Assembly: GCA_011634665.1 (NCBI GenBank)
Contig: WAEK01000017.1
Location: 310,001 to 374,000, forward strand
Source: Mortierella sp. BCC40632
Lineage: Eukaryota; Mortierellomycota; Mortierellomycetes; Mortierellales; Mortierellaceae
Direction: 5' to 3'
DNA length: 64,000 nt
This document shows positions 48,386 to 60,611 of the stretch, piece by piece. The position numbers and the translations under genes were made by a program. The notes beneath the pieces were generated by a model. That model searched no databases, had not been told where the DNA came from, and saw only the letters and a program-made list of their open reading frames with translations. The first letter of the stretch is position 1. Every line of letters starts with the position of its first letter.

Positions 48386-48460
48386 CCCCACCCTGACCCT
48401 GACCCTGACCCTGACCCTGACCCTGACCCTGACCCTGACCCCTGACCCCTGACCCCTGAA
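48386..48460 (+). repeat. (CCCTGA)n telomere-variant-like array
   Basis: Following a run of Cs, about nine CCCTGA units are succeeded by three CCCCTGA units and an A run. The complementary strand is (TCAGGG)n, one base from the (TTAGGG)n telomere repeat used by most fungi. Too short and internal to be a telomere. Confidence 0.85.
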
Positions 48461-48470
48461 AAAAAAAAAA

Positions 48471-48660
48471 AAGGCCGACCAAGCTGCCGTTAACGACAAT
48501 GCCTGCACTATTGCGACCGTACTCAAACCTACCAAGCCTGATCCATACACTGGGAGGGTGGACGCCGAATCTTTCCTCAACTTTATCAACAGCTATGAGG
48601 AGTACTACTCCATTGTGAGGCTTCACCATGAAGAGTGGGTCTCTATAACATCCAACAAAG
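48471..48660 (+). mobile_element. Gag-like LTR-retrotransposon scrap
   Basis: An open stretch of ~60 codons reads VLKPTKPDPYTGRVDAESFL then NFINSYEEYYSIVRLHHEEW. The 'kP-x-P-x-x-(Y/F)-x-G-r-x-(D)-(a)-x-x-(f)-l' start and following helices are typical of Gag N-terminal regions in Ty3/gypsy-like elements. It begins after an A run and ends in a G/A homopolymer, with no start codon, protease or polymerase around it. Confidence 0.5.
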
Positions 48661-48737
48661 CAAGGGGGGGGGGGTATAAAAAAAAAAAAAAAAAAATCTA
48701 AAAGTTATCCTTATCTTATACACATGGCGATACTTAC

Positions 48738-50790
48738 TCAGAACCGGATCAAAGTTGGGAGAGATGTCAACAGCGCTCCCAGGTGAATGGTGGTCGTGGG
48801 GACCGAGAACGCACCCACCTCCGCGAGCACCATAACGCCTCGATCCTTGACAATGAGGCGGTAGATGGTGCCCGAATCAGCAACGACCTGAACTAGGGGC
48901 ACAACTTCAGTGCCCTGGTTCAAGACGGCCGTCCCAAAGCGCGAGAGTCTGTACAGGTCCCAGCCATTCTTCTTCCGATCGTTCCTTTGGCTGGGACCTG
49001 TAACTTCGCCAAAAGCCACCTCTTTACTCCCTGCCACGACCTTGAAATCTGGGCGATCTGGCTTCACTCCTTGTTGAGTCTGTGCCCGCGAGTTCGTATT
49101 GGGACTAAATGAGGGGAGACTGTTATACTTTAGTACTCGATTTATTAATAAATTCTTTGTATCATTTTGAGACTTACAAATGAGCAAAAATCCCAAGGTC
49201 TGGGTCGTGGGCGAATGCCCTGAGGATGGGTGACACGTGGTTTGCGATGAGAGTCTCCTCTGACATCTCTTCTTGCTCTCTAGTTGACAGCTCCTCCACC
49301 CTAGCACATTAAAGACCGATATTAATAACAGTATGTTATATATGAACGATGCCGATTGCATTTCCCTTACATTTGCTGAAACAGTCGCCTCAGCTTTGGG
49401 TCCTTCACACCGTTGAGAATCTCTACAGCCTCTTCGATCTTGTTGTTGGCTCGATGCTAGATATCGCAAAAACTATTAGTATTGATTTCATAAACCATTT
49501 ATGAACGGACTCTATAATGACTTACACGGATAGATAGAAGAATTGACATGTCAGAGTCTCGGTTGTCGATCGGCCCCAATTTCTTCGATAGGGAGTCTCG
49601 AATATCCTTCAAGATCTTCCTGCCGAAGACCTTCTCCATCATAGGGGTAGGGTGCCAAGGAGCAAATGTACCTGCGAGCATCCTAATCGAGAAAAAAGGA
49701 TCAATTGTGCCACTGTCAGTGTAACATCATCAGCCTCATTGCTTTCCATATCAGTAAAGATTGGCATCCTTACATAATGTCTGCTGGCTCAGACTTTCTA
49801 AGCTCCTTCCCTCGTAATGCCTGAATGGCCATCTCCTTGTATTTGTCGGTCATACATGCCAAACAACGACCATCAAGGACCCACTACACAGCGGGAGGCA
49901 AGGGTAGATATTGAGAAAAATGGGGGGGGGGAATGAGATTCAGCCAGTCTAATACAGAGTGACTAAATTGAAGTCGCAAGAGATGCTTACCAGATTGCAA
50001 TCTTTGTGCTTCACAGCGGTAATGGCCGCCACGAGTTCATCGGTCTCGTCGAGATCAAGACTGTCATCGCTGTGTACTGAATCTGAAGGCTGTTAAATAC
50101 TCTTGGTTAGGCTGGATATTGTGGCTAAGAAAGCAGACACTAATCCTATGTAGTGAAAAGGATGGTAGCTTTTACCTCGTTTTGGGGTTGTGCAGTGTGA
50201 TGATCGGCGCCCTCGAAAGATTCTCGATCTCGTTTTTTGGAGAGTCGACTAGTTGTAGGTGACATGAGGCCATGAGGTATTGGAGATGTATCCGAACCTG
50301 TTACTACTGAAACAGAGAGTGGTGAACTTAGCGGTGGTGTGGACGATTTATGTTTTGTTCCTTCTCCGAGTTTCTGAAGACTATTCATTAGTTGATAATC
50401 TCCGGTAGCGTTATCCAACCTCGAGGACCGCTTTGCCGACTTAGAAATATTTTTAAACTAGAGTACGCAACATGGGGTTAATAACAACTGTAATGTAATG
50501 GCCCATATCATCATATCATCCGAATACAAACATACCTGAATACTCTCAAGTTCCAGTTCACTCCAATATTTCAGAGTTGTAATCTTGTTGGTGTTCCACA
50601 GCCTTCTCATTTCCTGGCCAACATGGATAATGTTGGGATCCTGAGATTTCAAGGCCTCACTGAACAGCGATACGTATCTCGATTGTAGACTAGACTTGTC
50701 ATATTGTCCCCGAAATAGATTAAAAAAGGATATTGGGCCGTAGTCCTCTGGACTCTCATGAAGAAAGTCAGCGAGTGAAATGCAAGGCAT
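48738..50790 (-). CDS. Unknown protein with C-terminal PD-(D/E)XK-like domain
   Basis: Eight exons on the minus strand (50790-50536, 50457-50176, 50089-49991, 49883-49774, 49682-49526, 49456-49371, 49300-49178, 49104-48738) join perfectly to 492 residues. The N-terminus (MPCISLADFLHESPEDYGP) and a Ser/Thr-rich linker with SRLSKKRDRE, a possible nuclear signal, precede a helical middle part (RCLACMTDKYKEMAIQALRG). The last exon reads like a restriction-endonuclease-type fold: Asp390 in RPDFKVV, then Glu404-Val-Thr406 in AFGEVTGPSQ, where Thr replaces the usual Lys, and NGWDLYRLSRFGTAVL. I associate this C-terminal module with expanded families in Mortierella-like fungi; no function is established. 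Its upstream region is the second copy of the MGA2-promoter duplication. Confidence 0.8.
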
Positions 50791-51084
50791 TACTAGAATC
50801 CTGATATCTAGTTCTCAAGAGAGTATTAAATATTAGAAAAGGCTCGCTTATAATGTGTAAGTCCCAGTAAATGAGGACACATAATAGGAGCAAGAGCAAC
50901 AATCTGGTCTCCCAACCTCAGTTTTGCCCCTAGCCCATCAGGACCAGGAGGGACCAGCTGACCGCAGTCATTGTTTGCATGTAAGGCATGCACTCCAAAA
51001 AGTTAAATCAGTAAAAAAAATTTACCTGGAGGAGACTACAATGCAAGAGAGAGAGAGAAAGAAAGAAAAAAAAGTGAGAGAGAA
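50791..51084. other. Proximal promoter of the 48738-50790 gene
   Basis: 294 bp of unique sequence between the ATG (50790) and the duplicated block at 51085. It ends in a GA-rich patch; no clear TATA box on the minus strand. Confidence 0.4.
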
Positions 51085-51635
51085 AGAGCAGTGGTAGGAT
51101 TTGATGGGGTTGCGCCTGAGCTGAGTGCTAATCGACTAGGGCGGAGAGGGAGAGAGAGACGAGAGAGACGAGAGAGAAAGACGAGAAAGAGAGAAGAGAG
51201 ATGGGGAATGGCAATGTCGAATTGGCTGTGATTGGAGAGAGAGAGAGAGAGAATAGGGGAGGAGGAGAAGGAGGAGGGGAGGGAAGGAGGAGTGATGAAC
51301 AGAAGAGTCGATTGAGGATGAGGATGATTGAAGGTGGATGACGTCGAAACTAAACAAAGAAAGGTCGATGATGCCGAAGAGGAAGAAGGCGATGCCGGGA
51401 TTGGAACAGGGCAGAGACAAGAGGAGAGAAAAGAGAGAGAGAAGAGTGAGAGAGAGAGAGAGAGAAAAAAGATTTTTAACACAAACGATGTTTTTGGGGA
51501 GTCAGGCTAGGCCAAGAGAGAGAGTGAGTGAGAGTGAGTGAGTGAGAGAGTGTGTGTGTGTGGAGAAAAAGATTTGGCAATGCTTGCCTTTTCCTGTGAC
51601 CCCCGTTTTGTTCGTCCTCCCCATCGTCTTTGTCT

Positions 51636-51667
<32 letters not shown>

Positions 51668-51828
51668 TCGACAACAGGACACGGACGATCGTCCCTTCTT
51701 TCTATCTTCCCCCCCCCCCCCCTGTTCACTTTGAGCAGCACGCGCACCATGCCGTGATGCATCTCTTCCTCCACGCTGTTCCCTTCCCTCTCTTGTTCTC
51801 CAACCACGCGTCATCTCTCAGGCCAAAC

Positions 51829-51867
<39 letters not shown>

Positions 51868-52002
51868 TTTCCATCCCCACCAAACTGCCGCCCTAGACTC
51901 TGCCTTCTACACAAATAGACTAAGGTCCCTTCCACCACTCCTCGGGGGAAGGGGGAGGCCATTGCACGACTGCCCGAGCAGGAGCCAGCTCTCAGTAACA
52001 GT
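51085..52002. repeat. 0.9-kb segmental duplication, copy 2
   Basis: Second copy of 43223-44116 in direct orientation. Main differences: a longer T run (51831-51866 versus 43976-43985), a shorter (GA)n and (CA)n, loss of ~11 bp (CCTGTTGCTGA) and a gain of ~20 bp before the AGGAGCCAGCTC end. It ends ~100 bp from the 3' end of the 52104-54531 gene. Confidence 0.9.
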
Positions 52003-52103
52003 CTGACACCTCCTTTAGGCCCTAGATAGACCACACTTGTGCAACCAGCGAGCTGACTCCATTGAGCTTCTTTGTGGAAGGGAGGTCCAGAAAGTCCAAG
52101 CTT

Positions 52104-54531
52104 CTACCCATCATCATAACCATCATCATAACCATCTTCATCTCCATCTCCATCTCCATCATCACCCATGTGTTCGGTCATCGCGTCCTGGAGTCTCTGC
52201 TGGAGATGTCGGTCGCTCAGCTTTTTGAAAGACACCATGGACTTTTTTACCCTTAGCCTAGTGGGTGTATGGAAAATGACTTCGCTCCAGTCAACAAGTT
52301 CAATCCCTTCGTCGAAGTCGTCTTCATTCGTCACCTCACTGTTCTCCCTACCTTCAAGATTGTTTTCATTCTCAGCCTCCCTGTCTTCCTCCTCCCTATC
52401 CTCCTCATCCTCTCCCTCCTCTCCCTGTCCTACTGTGTTCCGTGTGTAGTTGAAAATATCAATTTTCTCCTTGGCGTCAACCGCATATTCGTGATAGAAC
52501 TCCTACATAATGTAGAAACCTGAAGTTAGTTGATGGTTTTAAGTAACAAACACATCACCTAGTAAACCCTGATGACTAGTCCTCACCAATAGGTTCTTCA
52601 GATGATGAGCTGTATTTTCGATAAAGGGATTCCAGGCCGCTTCCGTATTCGGTAGCACAATGGGATCACAAGCTGGTGCTGCGACATACACCCCCTTCCA
52701 TGGCACCACTCGAAACACATCAGCTTGGAGACCTACGTCCACAAATGAAAGGTTTGGAAGTCAGATTTTTTGTAAGCTCTTCATCCAGATATTGACCATA
52801 ATTAATCATGAACATTACCATGGAGAGACAGCTGAGGGGGACAATCCAGGCCATACTTGTTTAACTCCAGCATGACAGACCGCGCAATCTTGATGTTCTT
52901 CCGTAATTGGATCTTAACATCAACAGGAGTCGTCGATGCCCTTTTAGCCTCACCATTTCCAAATTGTGTCTTTCCGACAGAAAGAGTACAGTCACACTTG
53001 CGAGCAACACAGCCAGTGTTCAAAGCATATCCCAACTTATTCTTGGATACACGGGTGGCGCTACTACCTTGTTCACCGCTATTGGAAGAAAACATAAAAG
53101 AGTATTAACACTAATTAGCCAAAGTGGAGAAGTGAAAATACAGAACTTTGATGCTACTTACAGGTAGAACGTGAATGGGGTCCCCTTTGGTCTCCCGTCT
53201 TTGAGGATTGAACCCCAAATTAACAATGCATCGCTTTCTGAAGGCTTGTTGTCGCCATGATGTGGGTTGAGTAAGTTCTCAATGCTGTTATAGAAGTTGA
53301 GTCAGTGTCGTATATAGCAATTAAAGCTCTTCCAAGAGGCCAACCAATGTTAAACTTACATATTTCTCAGAACCAGCAAAAAAAAGCCGGTACGATGGCT
53401 TCGAGCCGAGCCACGAATATACGTCTTCCAAAACTGCTGTCAGTTTTCTTGTCTTGGCGGTTTTCAGAGAGTCCAGTAGCTTCGTAAAATCTTCGTCTTT
53501 GTTCTCCAGCTCAGGTATCAAGCAGAGGCGCTTGGCCTCCAGACAATCACTAGGTGAAAGCGCTTTCTTGGTCGCTGGCGAATACAAATTGATGACTCCA
53601 GACAATGCAACAAAAGCGTCACGGAATAGGAGACACATGTCCTTGTTTGTCTGTTTTTGCTGCGAGGTCAATCTGGCACCTTTGTTTGCAGCTTTTCGTT
53701 CTGAGGCCAATTTAGCTTCTTTAAGATGTCGCCACGCCAGTCCATAGAGTATCTTGCGTTCAGGATCCATTTCGGTGTCCTTGGTCTCCTCCGGGGGAAG
53801 ATCAACAGCATCGCCTTGAAACTAAAGAGCAGAACGACATCTTTATGTTAATTATAATCCAACCGGCTGCAACATACTTGGGTATAGGACTCAAGCTTTT
53901 ACCAGATGGACGGCAATATCCGCTAAGTCGTGCCAAGGGTCTTGGAGTCTCACTCTCTTCTTTGGTAAGTTTCCAATCGTTGTACCCCGCGTCCTCTTGG
54001 CATGATCATGGCTCTCACATTTGGTGTTTGGAGTAAAAATCGATGTGCCGAAGTTTGTCAATGTGGATACTGTTGAAGATGATGCTGTTGAGGATGACGA
54101 TGCTGCAATTGTATTTCTTCTCTTGCCTGTACGAACAGTAGGAGTGTGTTAGCAACGGAATTAATAACAAGCGATCACAATAAAAATAGCATCTACACAC
54201 GTATGATATCTTTGTTACCAAATGCCACTTCGGCCTCAATGACTGCCGTATCCTGTGCTGCGCATGCAAGTGTCTTTGAAGCCATCTCTGTGTTGAGTCG
54301 TAGAAGATACCCAGTCCAGAACTGCCGGGCATGTTGTTTTTTAAATTTGTCGTAATTCGCGGTTAAAAACTTTCGACGATAAGATGGGATTCTAGATGAT
54401 TCAAGTAAGCCCTCAAACCATGTGGTCGCGGATTCTCGTCCTGTCAAACCAAAGTTCTTGACGAAGTTGGTGAACGAGACATGCTCGTAGTTTCTCTTTT
54501 CAAGAGCCCAGTTCAAATAAACTTGTTCCAT
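52104..54531 (-). CDS. Unknown protein with PD-(D/E)XK-like core
   Basis: Seven minus-strand exons (54531-54219, 54126-53903, 53821-53360, 53277-53162, 53078-52819, 52732-52587, 52502-52104) join to 639 residues. The start MEQVYLNWALEKRNYEHVSF follows a T-rich stretch. The N-terminal third is helical (FTNFVKNFGLTGRESATTWF), followed by a Ser/Thr linker with KRTRGTTIGNLPKKRVR, a likely nuclear signal. The core has NLLNPHHGD, KPSESDALLIWGSILKDGRP, then Asp401 in ARKCDCTLSV and Glu415-Ala-Lys417 in FGNGEAKR, the D...E-x-K nuclease pattern, followed by a QLRKNIKIARSVMLEL helix. The C-terminus is acidic with repeated Asp/Gly (GDGDGDEDGYDDGYDDG). The intron 3 acceptor (ATTGAG) is weak but keeps frame; the nearer CAG would hit a stop. 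Divergent to the second CRN gene. Confidence 0.78.
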
Positions 54532-54851
54532 AACTAAAAAGTTAAGAGGTTCTTGGCAAGGGACAACGGTTATAAAAAAAAACCTTGAAGAGGCACATGT
54601 GACATCAGTCCATTCATGCATTAATGTCGAACAAAGGAGACATATGGCGCCCAATAGAGCACATGCCATATAGGCCCCTAAGAAGACCATCTCTGTCGCA
54701 GCCACTCCCCGGTCGGCAAACCAGAAGTCCTAAAGGACTCGTTAAATCTGCTAGAGCTAAAGAGGCAAGCCGCCAATGACAGGATGTTGCTACAAGGGTG
54801 TGAAAGGATTGGAGAACGTACCTGCGGGAGGTTGAGAAGTGATTAAAACAC

Positions 54852-54993
<142 letters not shown>

Positions 54994-55407
54994 GAGGATG
55001 GAGGAGTGAGGGGTGAGTGAAGGATGGAGTGGAGCATCAAAACGTCTAGGCGAGACCAGGACCAAACAAACCCACCATCTCCTCCCTCGCTTTGGCGGAT
55101 CTCCCCAACCACTTTCTCTTTCCGCCATGCACCCTCCTTTTTCCTCGTCTGTTCATTTGTCCCCCCCCTTTTTATTCTCTTTCTTTTCTCCCCCCTCGCT
55201 TTGATCGCTCACACGTATCGTCTTTTGACCTTAATTTTTGTTTGTCTTTTACGCCTTTCTGCCACCATCCCTCTTTTAATCTATCCTTTTGCCTTTCCCA
55301 CGCCATCCTTTTTTTTTCTCTCACATCCTGCGCTTTCTCGATAGCTTTCTGGATCCAACCCGATAGCGCTTGAGACCCCTTTGTCCCCTTCTCTCTCCTT
55401 TCCATTG

Positions 55408-58400
55408 ATGCTTCGCAACACCATGACCGACAAGCACTTCACCTTGTTTTGCCTTGTTGATGGAGAAGCAACATCTAACGCGTTTTCTGTCAGGATTTCC
55501 TCAAGCGATTCCGTCGACGATCTGAGAGAGCTCATAAAGTCCAAGAAACCAGTCGATTTCGAGCATGTCGATGCAAACAACCTCACTCTCTGGCGCGTCA
55601 ACATCCCGATTGCTGATGACGACAATGAAGACGATGAGGAGGACCTGCCAATCTTTCTTGACAAAATATCCAAGGGCGACAAGAAGAGACTCAAGGCCGT
55701 AGCAAACAAAGTCTCTGAGGTTTTTAGCAACACCCCACAAGAAAAGGTGATTCACATCATCGTCCAGCGCCCTCCTCCTCATGGTAATGAGACGCGTCTT
55801 GCTGAGTGATCCTGTTAGCATGAGCTTAATACCCCGCTAACATTATTCTTTCTCTCACTTTTAGTCCATGCACCTGCGCCATCTCGCTCATTGACTCCAC
55901 TTCCTGGTTACCACTCGGATACCTCTCGTCCCAGTTCACCGCTGTCTGGTATGACCTTGTTTATGTCCTCTTGTCCCTGCTTTTTTTTTTTTATTTTTTT
56001 TTTGTTGGTTCTAATATCACACTCTTCCTCTCATGCAACTAGGCGACCTCCATGCTGATATCAAAACAATCACGGGAAAAGTTCTTTGCGCCAGGACCAA
56101 TTGCCAACTTTCTTGAGGCGTTTGTGAGGGGACAAGGAGCGTTACCTGTTACTTCAGGACCCATTCGTGGTTTGCCAAGAGCATGGCGTCGTGGATTCGG
56201 AAAACCACCAGAAACGCGACCGAGTCTACTGTTCATGGATCTCCCTGACCCAACAATACTCGACACGACATCTAGGAATCTTGCAGCTGGATCTATTCTT
56301 GACCTTGTGGAGGAGAACAATCGCTATAATATACCCGTCTTTGGAGTCTCTGGTATGTCAGCTTCAGATTATTGATGACAGACATCATCTTAGTTACATA
56401 TTCTGACCAGCAATTGCTTCCGTTTGTACTGACATAGGCTGTGGCAAGACCCGTGCTGTAATTGAGCTTCTCTCCCAGCACTGAGGATTCTACTTCAATG
56501 CTGCTGATGATGACTGGGGCTCAGGGGATATGATGACACTTCACAACACCGTCCGCCAACGCTTGAAGGATCTTCAGGACTCTTCCAATGTTGTAGATTT
56601 CGAAACCAACAACCATTTTGCGCAGAAGATCACACACTTGCTGTTCCTTTCCAGGCTTATTATCTTCAAATACTGTCTGAGCATCTCCAGCAGTAGCAAC
56701 ACATTTACCAGTGCTCGCTGGGCTCTTCTACAGGTGTGCCCTCATGTTTTGTTCAAGGACATCTTCAACGCGCTGTTCCTCAAACTCCTTGAGGTTCAAC
56801 ATCATGGCTTGGTCCCTCTTTCACTTTTGATCCGCAATGTTTACGAGGATGTCAAAGGACGCCTTATCGAGCGCGAATACCTTCCAAAGATTAAAGATGA
56901 TACCCGACTTTTAGTCATCAATGACGAGGCACAGATCCTGGGTGACAGCTTCAACGACTTCTTCAGATCAGAATCAGACTTTGTGAACCCTGCTCGACCA
57001 TTGCTCTCACCTATCCTCCATGCGTTTCGAGACATTGGTCAACATGAGCTCACTCTGGTGACGTGTGGCACAGGGCTCAGTGTCAACACACTCTTCTGGG
57101 TCCAGAGCTCTGGTTCTGGTTTGAAGGATAGCTCCACTCCCTTTGAGTATCTAGAGTTTCCCGGCTGGTCTGGGAAAGATTCAATCAAAGCCTACGTTTC
57201 TCGGGTGCAGAGGTGTCTAGAAGACGACCAATCCAAGCTGGCTCTGGACGAGCAACTTCCACAGGAAGCAGTAGATATGCTGTACGAGAAGTTTGCGGGC
57301 CGCTATCGTCCTGCAATAGCCGCTTTGGTATATCACCCGAGATGACACAGCATGATGAGTGCATAAGGCAAGTGTATACAGTACGTACAGTGGTTGTAAT
57401 ACTCTCGGCTCTGACTTTTTTCTTTCTTGGTTGCCCTTCCACACGTAGGAAAGGGTTATTGAAAACAACGAGCCGGGCGCATGGAAGAGGATCATTGACG
57501 ATGCGGAGGACAGGCTGACATCTTGGAAACATCGAAACATCAAAGGCAACATTTGCTACGAGATCAGGCGCCTTCACGACAAACATAGCCAATATAAACA
57601 TCGACTTGCGGAATCCATCGAGAGCATGCTTGGCCTCTCAATGTACCAGCGCTGCATGTTTGGGAGTCATGACCTTGTCCTCAAGGACGTAGACCCTCAG
57701 TTGGTGGAGCATGCATTTGGACGGATCAAGATCATCTCGGGTAAGGCTACCACCGTTTTGGATGAACCCTTCGTGTCCAAAGCTGTGGAGAGCTATTTCA
57801 TGGCCACAGATCCCTACTTCAAGAAGGAAGTCCGGAAACGGATGATTAAAGCGACGGCTTCTGATCAAAGATGTGTGTTTGAGAGGTTCATGATGAGTGT
57901 TTTTATTGAGACATTCAGCAAACAACCTCTACCGGATTGGCCACACGAACCCCCCCATCGCTGACATGTGTCCAGCTCTTGTCGGCAAGGTGGAGGTTGT
58001 TGGCTGGAGGGAACCTGGACTCGAGCAAGGCACAACTCACGCGACGATATCAATGGAGGATTTCATGGACGCTCATGTTAACCACCAGTCAACTCGCAAC
58101 AACATGCCAGTCGCCCCATTTTTCTTCCCCAAGTCCAGGCCGTCGGGACCAGACTTGGTTTTCTTCATTCGGATCGATGATGTTCGGTTGGTACCTGTTT
58201 TTGTGCAGATGAAACTACATCAAGGGTCGTCTAACTTCTCGGAGAAGGATTGGAGCGAAGCACTTAGCACAGTATCGGCTCCCAAAATTGAGGGTCACGC
58301 AAAGGCATTTCGCAAGTTCTGTCCTAACCACGTCTACATCAGCATGATCGTTGCATATCCTACTAAGTGGACAGACAAACTGCCAGCAGCATCCAATCTC

Positions 58401-58577
58401 CCAAAGGACTCCAGTGGTGTTCAACAAGTCGTGATCAACATCAGTGACGACAATTTCGGCAAGATCTTCCCCAAGGATCATGTAGAGTTCATTGATCGTC
58501 TCAAGAATACACGAAAGCGTTCTGCTGACGATGAGGATAGTAATGATGAGGATTGCTCCAAAAAGCAGAGAAGCTAG
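55408..58577 (+). pseudogene. Crinkler (CRN)-type gene with P-loop NTPase and nuclease-like parts, interrupted
   Basis: The first exon (55408-55783) is a CRN header closely related to that at 44722 (LFCLVDGEATSNAF, LTLWRVNIPI, IHIIVQRPPP). Later exons 56043-56352, 56438-57327 and 57449 onward carry GPIRGLPRAWRRGFGKPP, a Walker A motif (GVSGCGKTRAVIE across the intron), and Walker B-like RLLVINDEAQIL: a P-loop NTPase. The C-terminal part (GPDLVFFIRIDD, VPVFVQMKLHQG) resembles a PD-(D/E)XK nuclease with Gln in place of the acidic residue. Two lesions are visible: an in-frame TGA at 56482-56484, 15 codons after Walker A, and a frame change at a seven-C run (57950-57956), after which the frame is open to TAG at 58577. 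The second intron/exon is ambiguous: the acceptor at 55864 loses frame, one at 55934 keeps it. It is a pseudogene, or intact if both lesions are sequence errors. Confidence 0.8.
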
Positions 58578-59726
58578 TCTATCACTGCACCTTCCTCAAC
58601 CTAGTTGGTACTCTTATTTTTTTTCCTCGACTAGCTTGTTTTTCTCCATCGAATGCCTATACCCTTTGTTGTCATACCCTGCGTTCGCAATCATTCTTTC
58701 AACTCTTCTGCACTTTGCATCTATTTAGCATGATGGATATCTTTTATTGAATATCAGAGACATCGCATCGTCCTCAACATTCTTTTCAAGTTCTTAAAGG
58801 AGCTGTTATTATTGTATGTGATGCGAAGCGGATGAGAACAGATACGTGCTTTTTCTTTTATTTCTTTGCTCGGCTACTCAGCCTCGACGATGTGTTGTAT
58901 ATGAGTGACCAGAGAGAGGGGGGAGAGGACCAGAAAATTCTGTGAAAGCGACGGTGGTGAAACTGCAGCAGGAGGGGGCGATGTGTTAGAACAACACGTG
59001 AGTGAAAGGATGAGTTTCAGACAGTAAGTAATTATGTGGAGAGAACGGCAACGACGTCGAAGGACATCAGCGATAGGTTTGCGGGAGAGCGGCGACAATG
59101 CAGAGAATGAGTGGCGACAGTGAATAGGGAGAGCAGCGACAGGTGGAGGGTGTTAGTACAGCGTTAGTACATTGTTAGTTGGGTTAGTAAAATGTTAATC
59201 AGGGTAAGTTCAAGGCAGAGGGAGATCAGCAAAAGGATGAAAGGTGTTTTGTCCGTCAATCTTTGCTTCTGCTTTGATTATTGAGTTAGCGGGATCTAGT
59301 GTTGTTGGCTGCATCAAAGAGGGCGACATTTACTTCCGGATATATCAGTCAACAATCATCTCGACAAACACCAATTGCTCACAATTGTTCCATGGTACAT
59401 AGCACTGCACCAAACTTACTTCATACTCCCCTCTCTTGCCCAGGGCGCATTGCACATACCAAAGTGGTCACAGACCAGTACACTCTTTATCATTCAACCT
59501 CAGACGTTCCTGTTTTTTTTAAAAAAAAGCCTGAAAAATGAACTGAGAGCTATCAGCTAGACATATGGATGGCAAAGCACTGCAAATTTTCATCATGCCA
59601 TCCGCCCAAAGGCAGACCAGTCGATATCAAGGGCTATCACAACGATGTTTTTGCACCTGCTGAAAATCAGACATGCATGACAGACGCCACAGGTGTGTCA
59701 AAGAATTTGGTCCGCATCTCGCTCTC

Positions 59727-59767
<41 letters not shown>

Positions 59768-60067
59768 TTTCAGAACTCAAGATATGGACTTACTGTCCAG
59801 CACTTTCTTGCAAAATGCTTGGATGTCCTTCCATACAGACACAGGGCTTTCAAAAAAGTACTGATCCACATTTCCGCCCCTGTCGAATAGTGACCGAGGT
59901 AAGAATTCGGCGATATTGTTATGGGCAGCGTCGCTGTTGTCAGGGTCGTCATCTTCGTCTTCGTTTTCATGGCCATGGTGGTGGACGTGGTGGTCGTCGT
60001 GATTGCAATCGTGATCCTCACTCGTACTCGTGCCTGCAATGACAACCTTTTGTGTAGTTTCACACTG
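58578..60067. other. Spacer with repeats, nothing recognised
   Basis: About 1.5 kb. A GTTAGTA motif recurs four times at 59151-59190. Short frames on both strands (for example 59299-59541) have no domain, and the region 59900-60060 is a GTGGT/CGTCGT-rich stretch that gives Thr/Asp frames. Confidence 0.4.
59704..59792 (+). repeat. Second copy of a short repeat, split by an A run
   Basis: TTTGGTCCGCATCTCGCTCTC, cut here to 20 or fewer bases per motif, at 59706 and CTCAAGATATGGACTTACTG at 59776 flank a 34-nt A run (59730-59763). The same two motifs are nearly adjacent at 48049-48095. The A run plus a few bases therefore look like an insertion into an existing repeat. Confidence 0.5.
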
Positions 60068-60611
60068 CTATTTGTTTGGGGTATTTGGGTCTGCTGAATG
60101 CTCCTCTTTCCAGCCAATCTTGATGATAGAGTCCTGGTAGAGGAGCTCGAGGTGGAACTTGTCGCCGTAGATGGATCGTCCTTTGTCCCCGAATAGCACA
60201 AGTAAATAACCGCAGGAAAGTATTCCGGAGTCAGCAGCCACAATGAAAAAAAAATGCGCGCATTTCCATTGCAACGAGGCTATAACTTACCTCTGAATGA
60301 GTTCTGGGAGCTCTTCTGTCGCAGCGGTCACTAAACTCGCTCCTACGATCGACTTACCCTCCCTGATGACCAGTACCCGTTTTTTGGTTGATCCAGAAGA
60401 GGGTGGTATGCGACTTGTTCTCTTTCCACACTTCAAGATTGTCCAAGACTGTTCGCTTGGCGTGCTCCTTCAGTCTGGAGCTTTTGACCGCATTCGTGAA
60501 ATGATCGTATGCTATCCATGGCTCTGAGTATCCGAACTTGATACTGAACTTCTCGGTCGTTTGTTCGTCAGTGCTGTTGACCCATGCGCGGTATTCCTTG
60601 ATGGATCCCAT
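60068..60611 (-). pseudogene. Unrecognised, probably broken small gene
   Basis: From ATG 60611 a coding-looking frame (MGSIKEYRAWVNS, FSIKFGYSEPWIAYDHF, LEVWKENKSH) runs to 60354. A frame change at a six-A run near 60379 would connect it to EGKSIVGASLVTAATEELPE and a GTAAGT donor at 60291. A second coding-looking frame follows (SGILSCGYLLVLFGDKG, KFHLELLYQDSIIKIGWKE), ending at TAG 60068. I find no acceptor joining the two cleanly. No known domain. It may be a decayed member of a lineage-specific family. Confidence 0.35.

Noticed and set aside
48386..48460. True telomere
   Set aside because: Only about 75 bp, variant sequence, and flanked by kilobases of unique DNA and intact genes on both sides.
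52104..54531. Calling the gene broken at the intron 3/exon 4 junction
   Set aside because: The obvious CAG acceptor leads to a stop, but the next AG (ATTGAG, exon start 53277) keeps the frame through all later exons, so an intact gene is the simpler reading.
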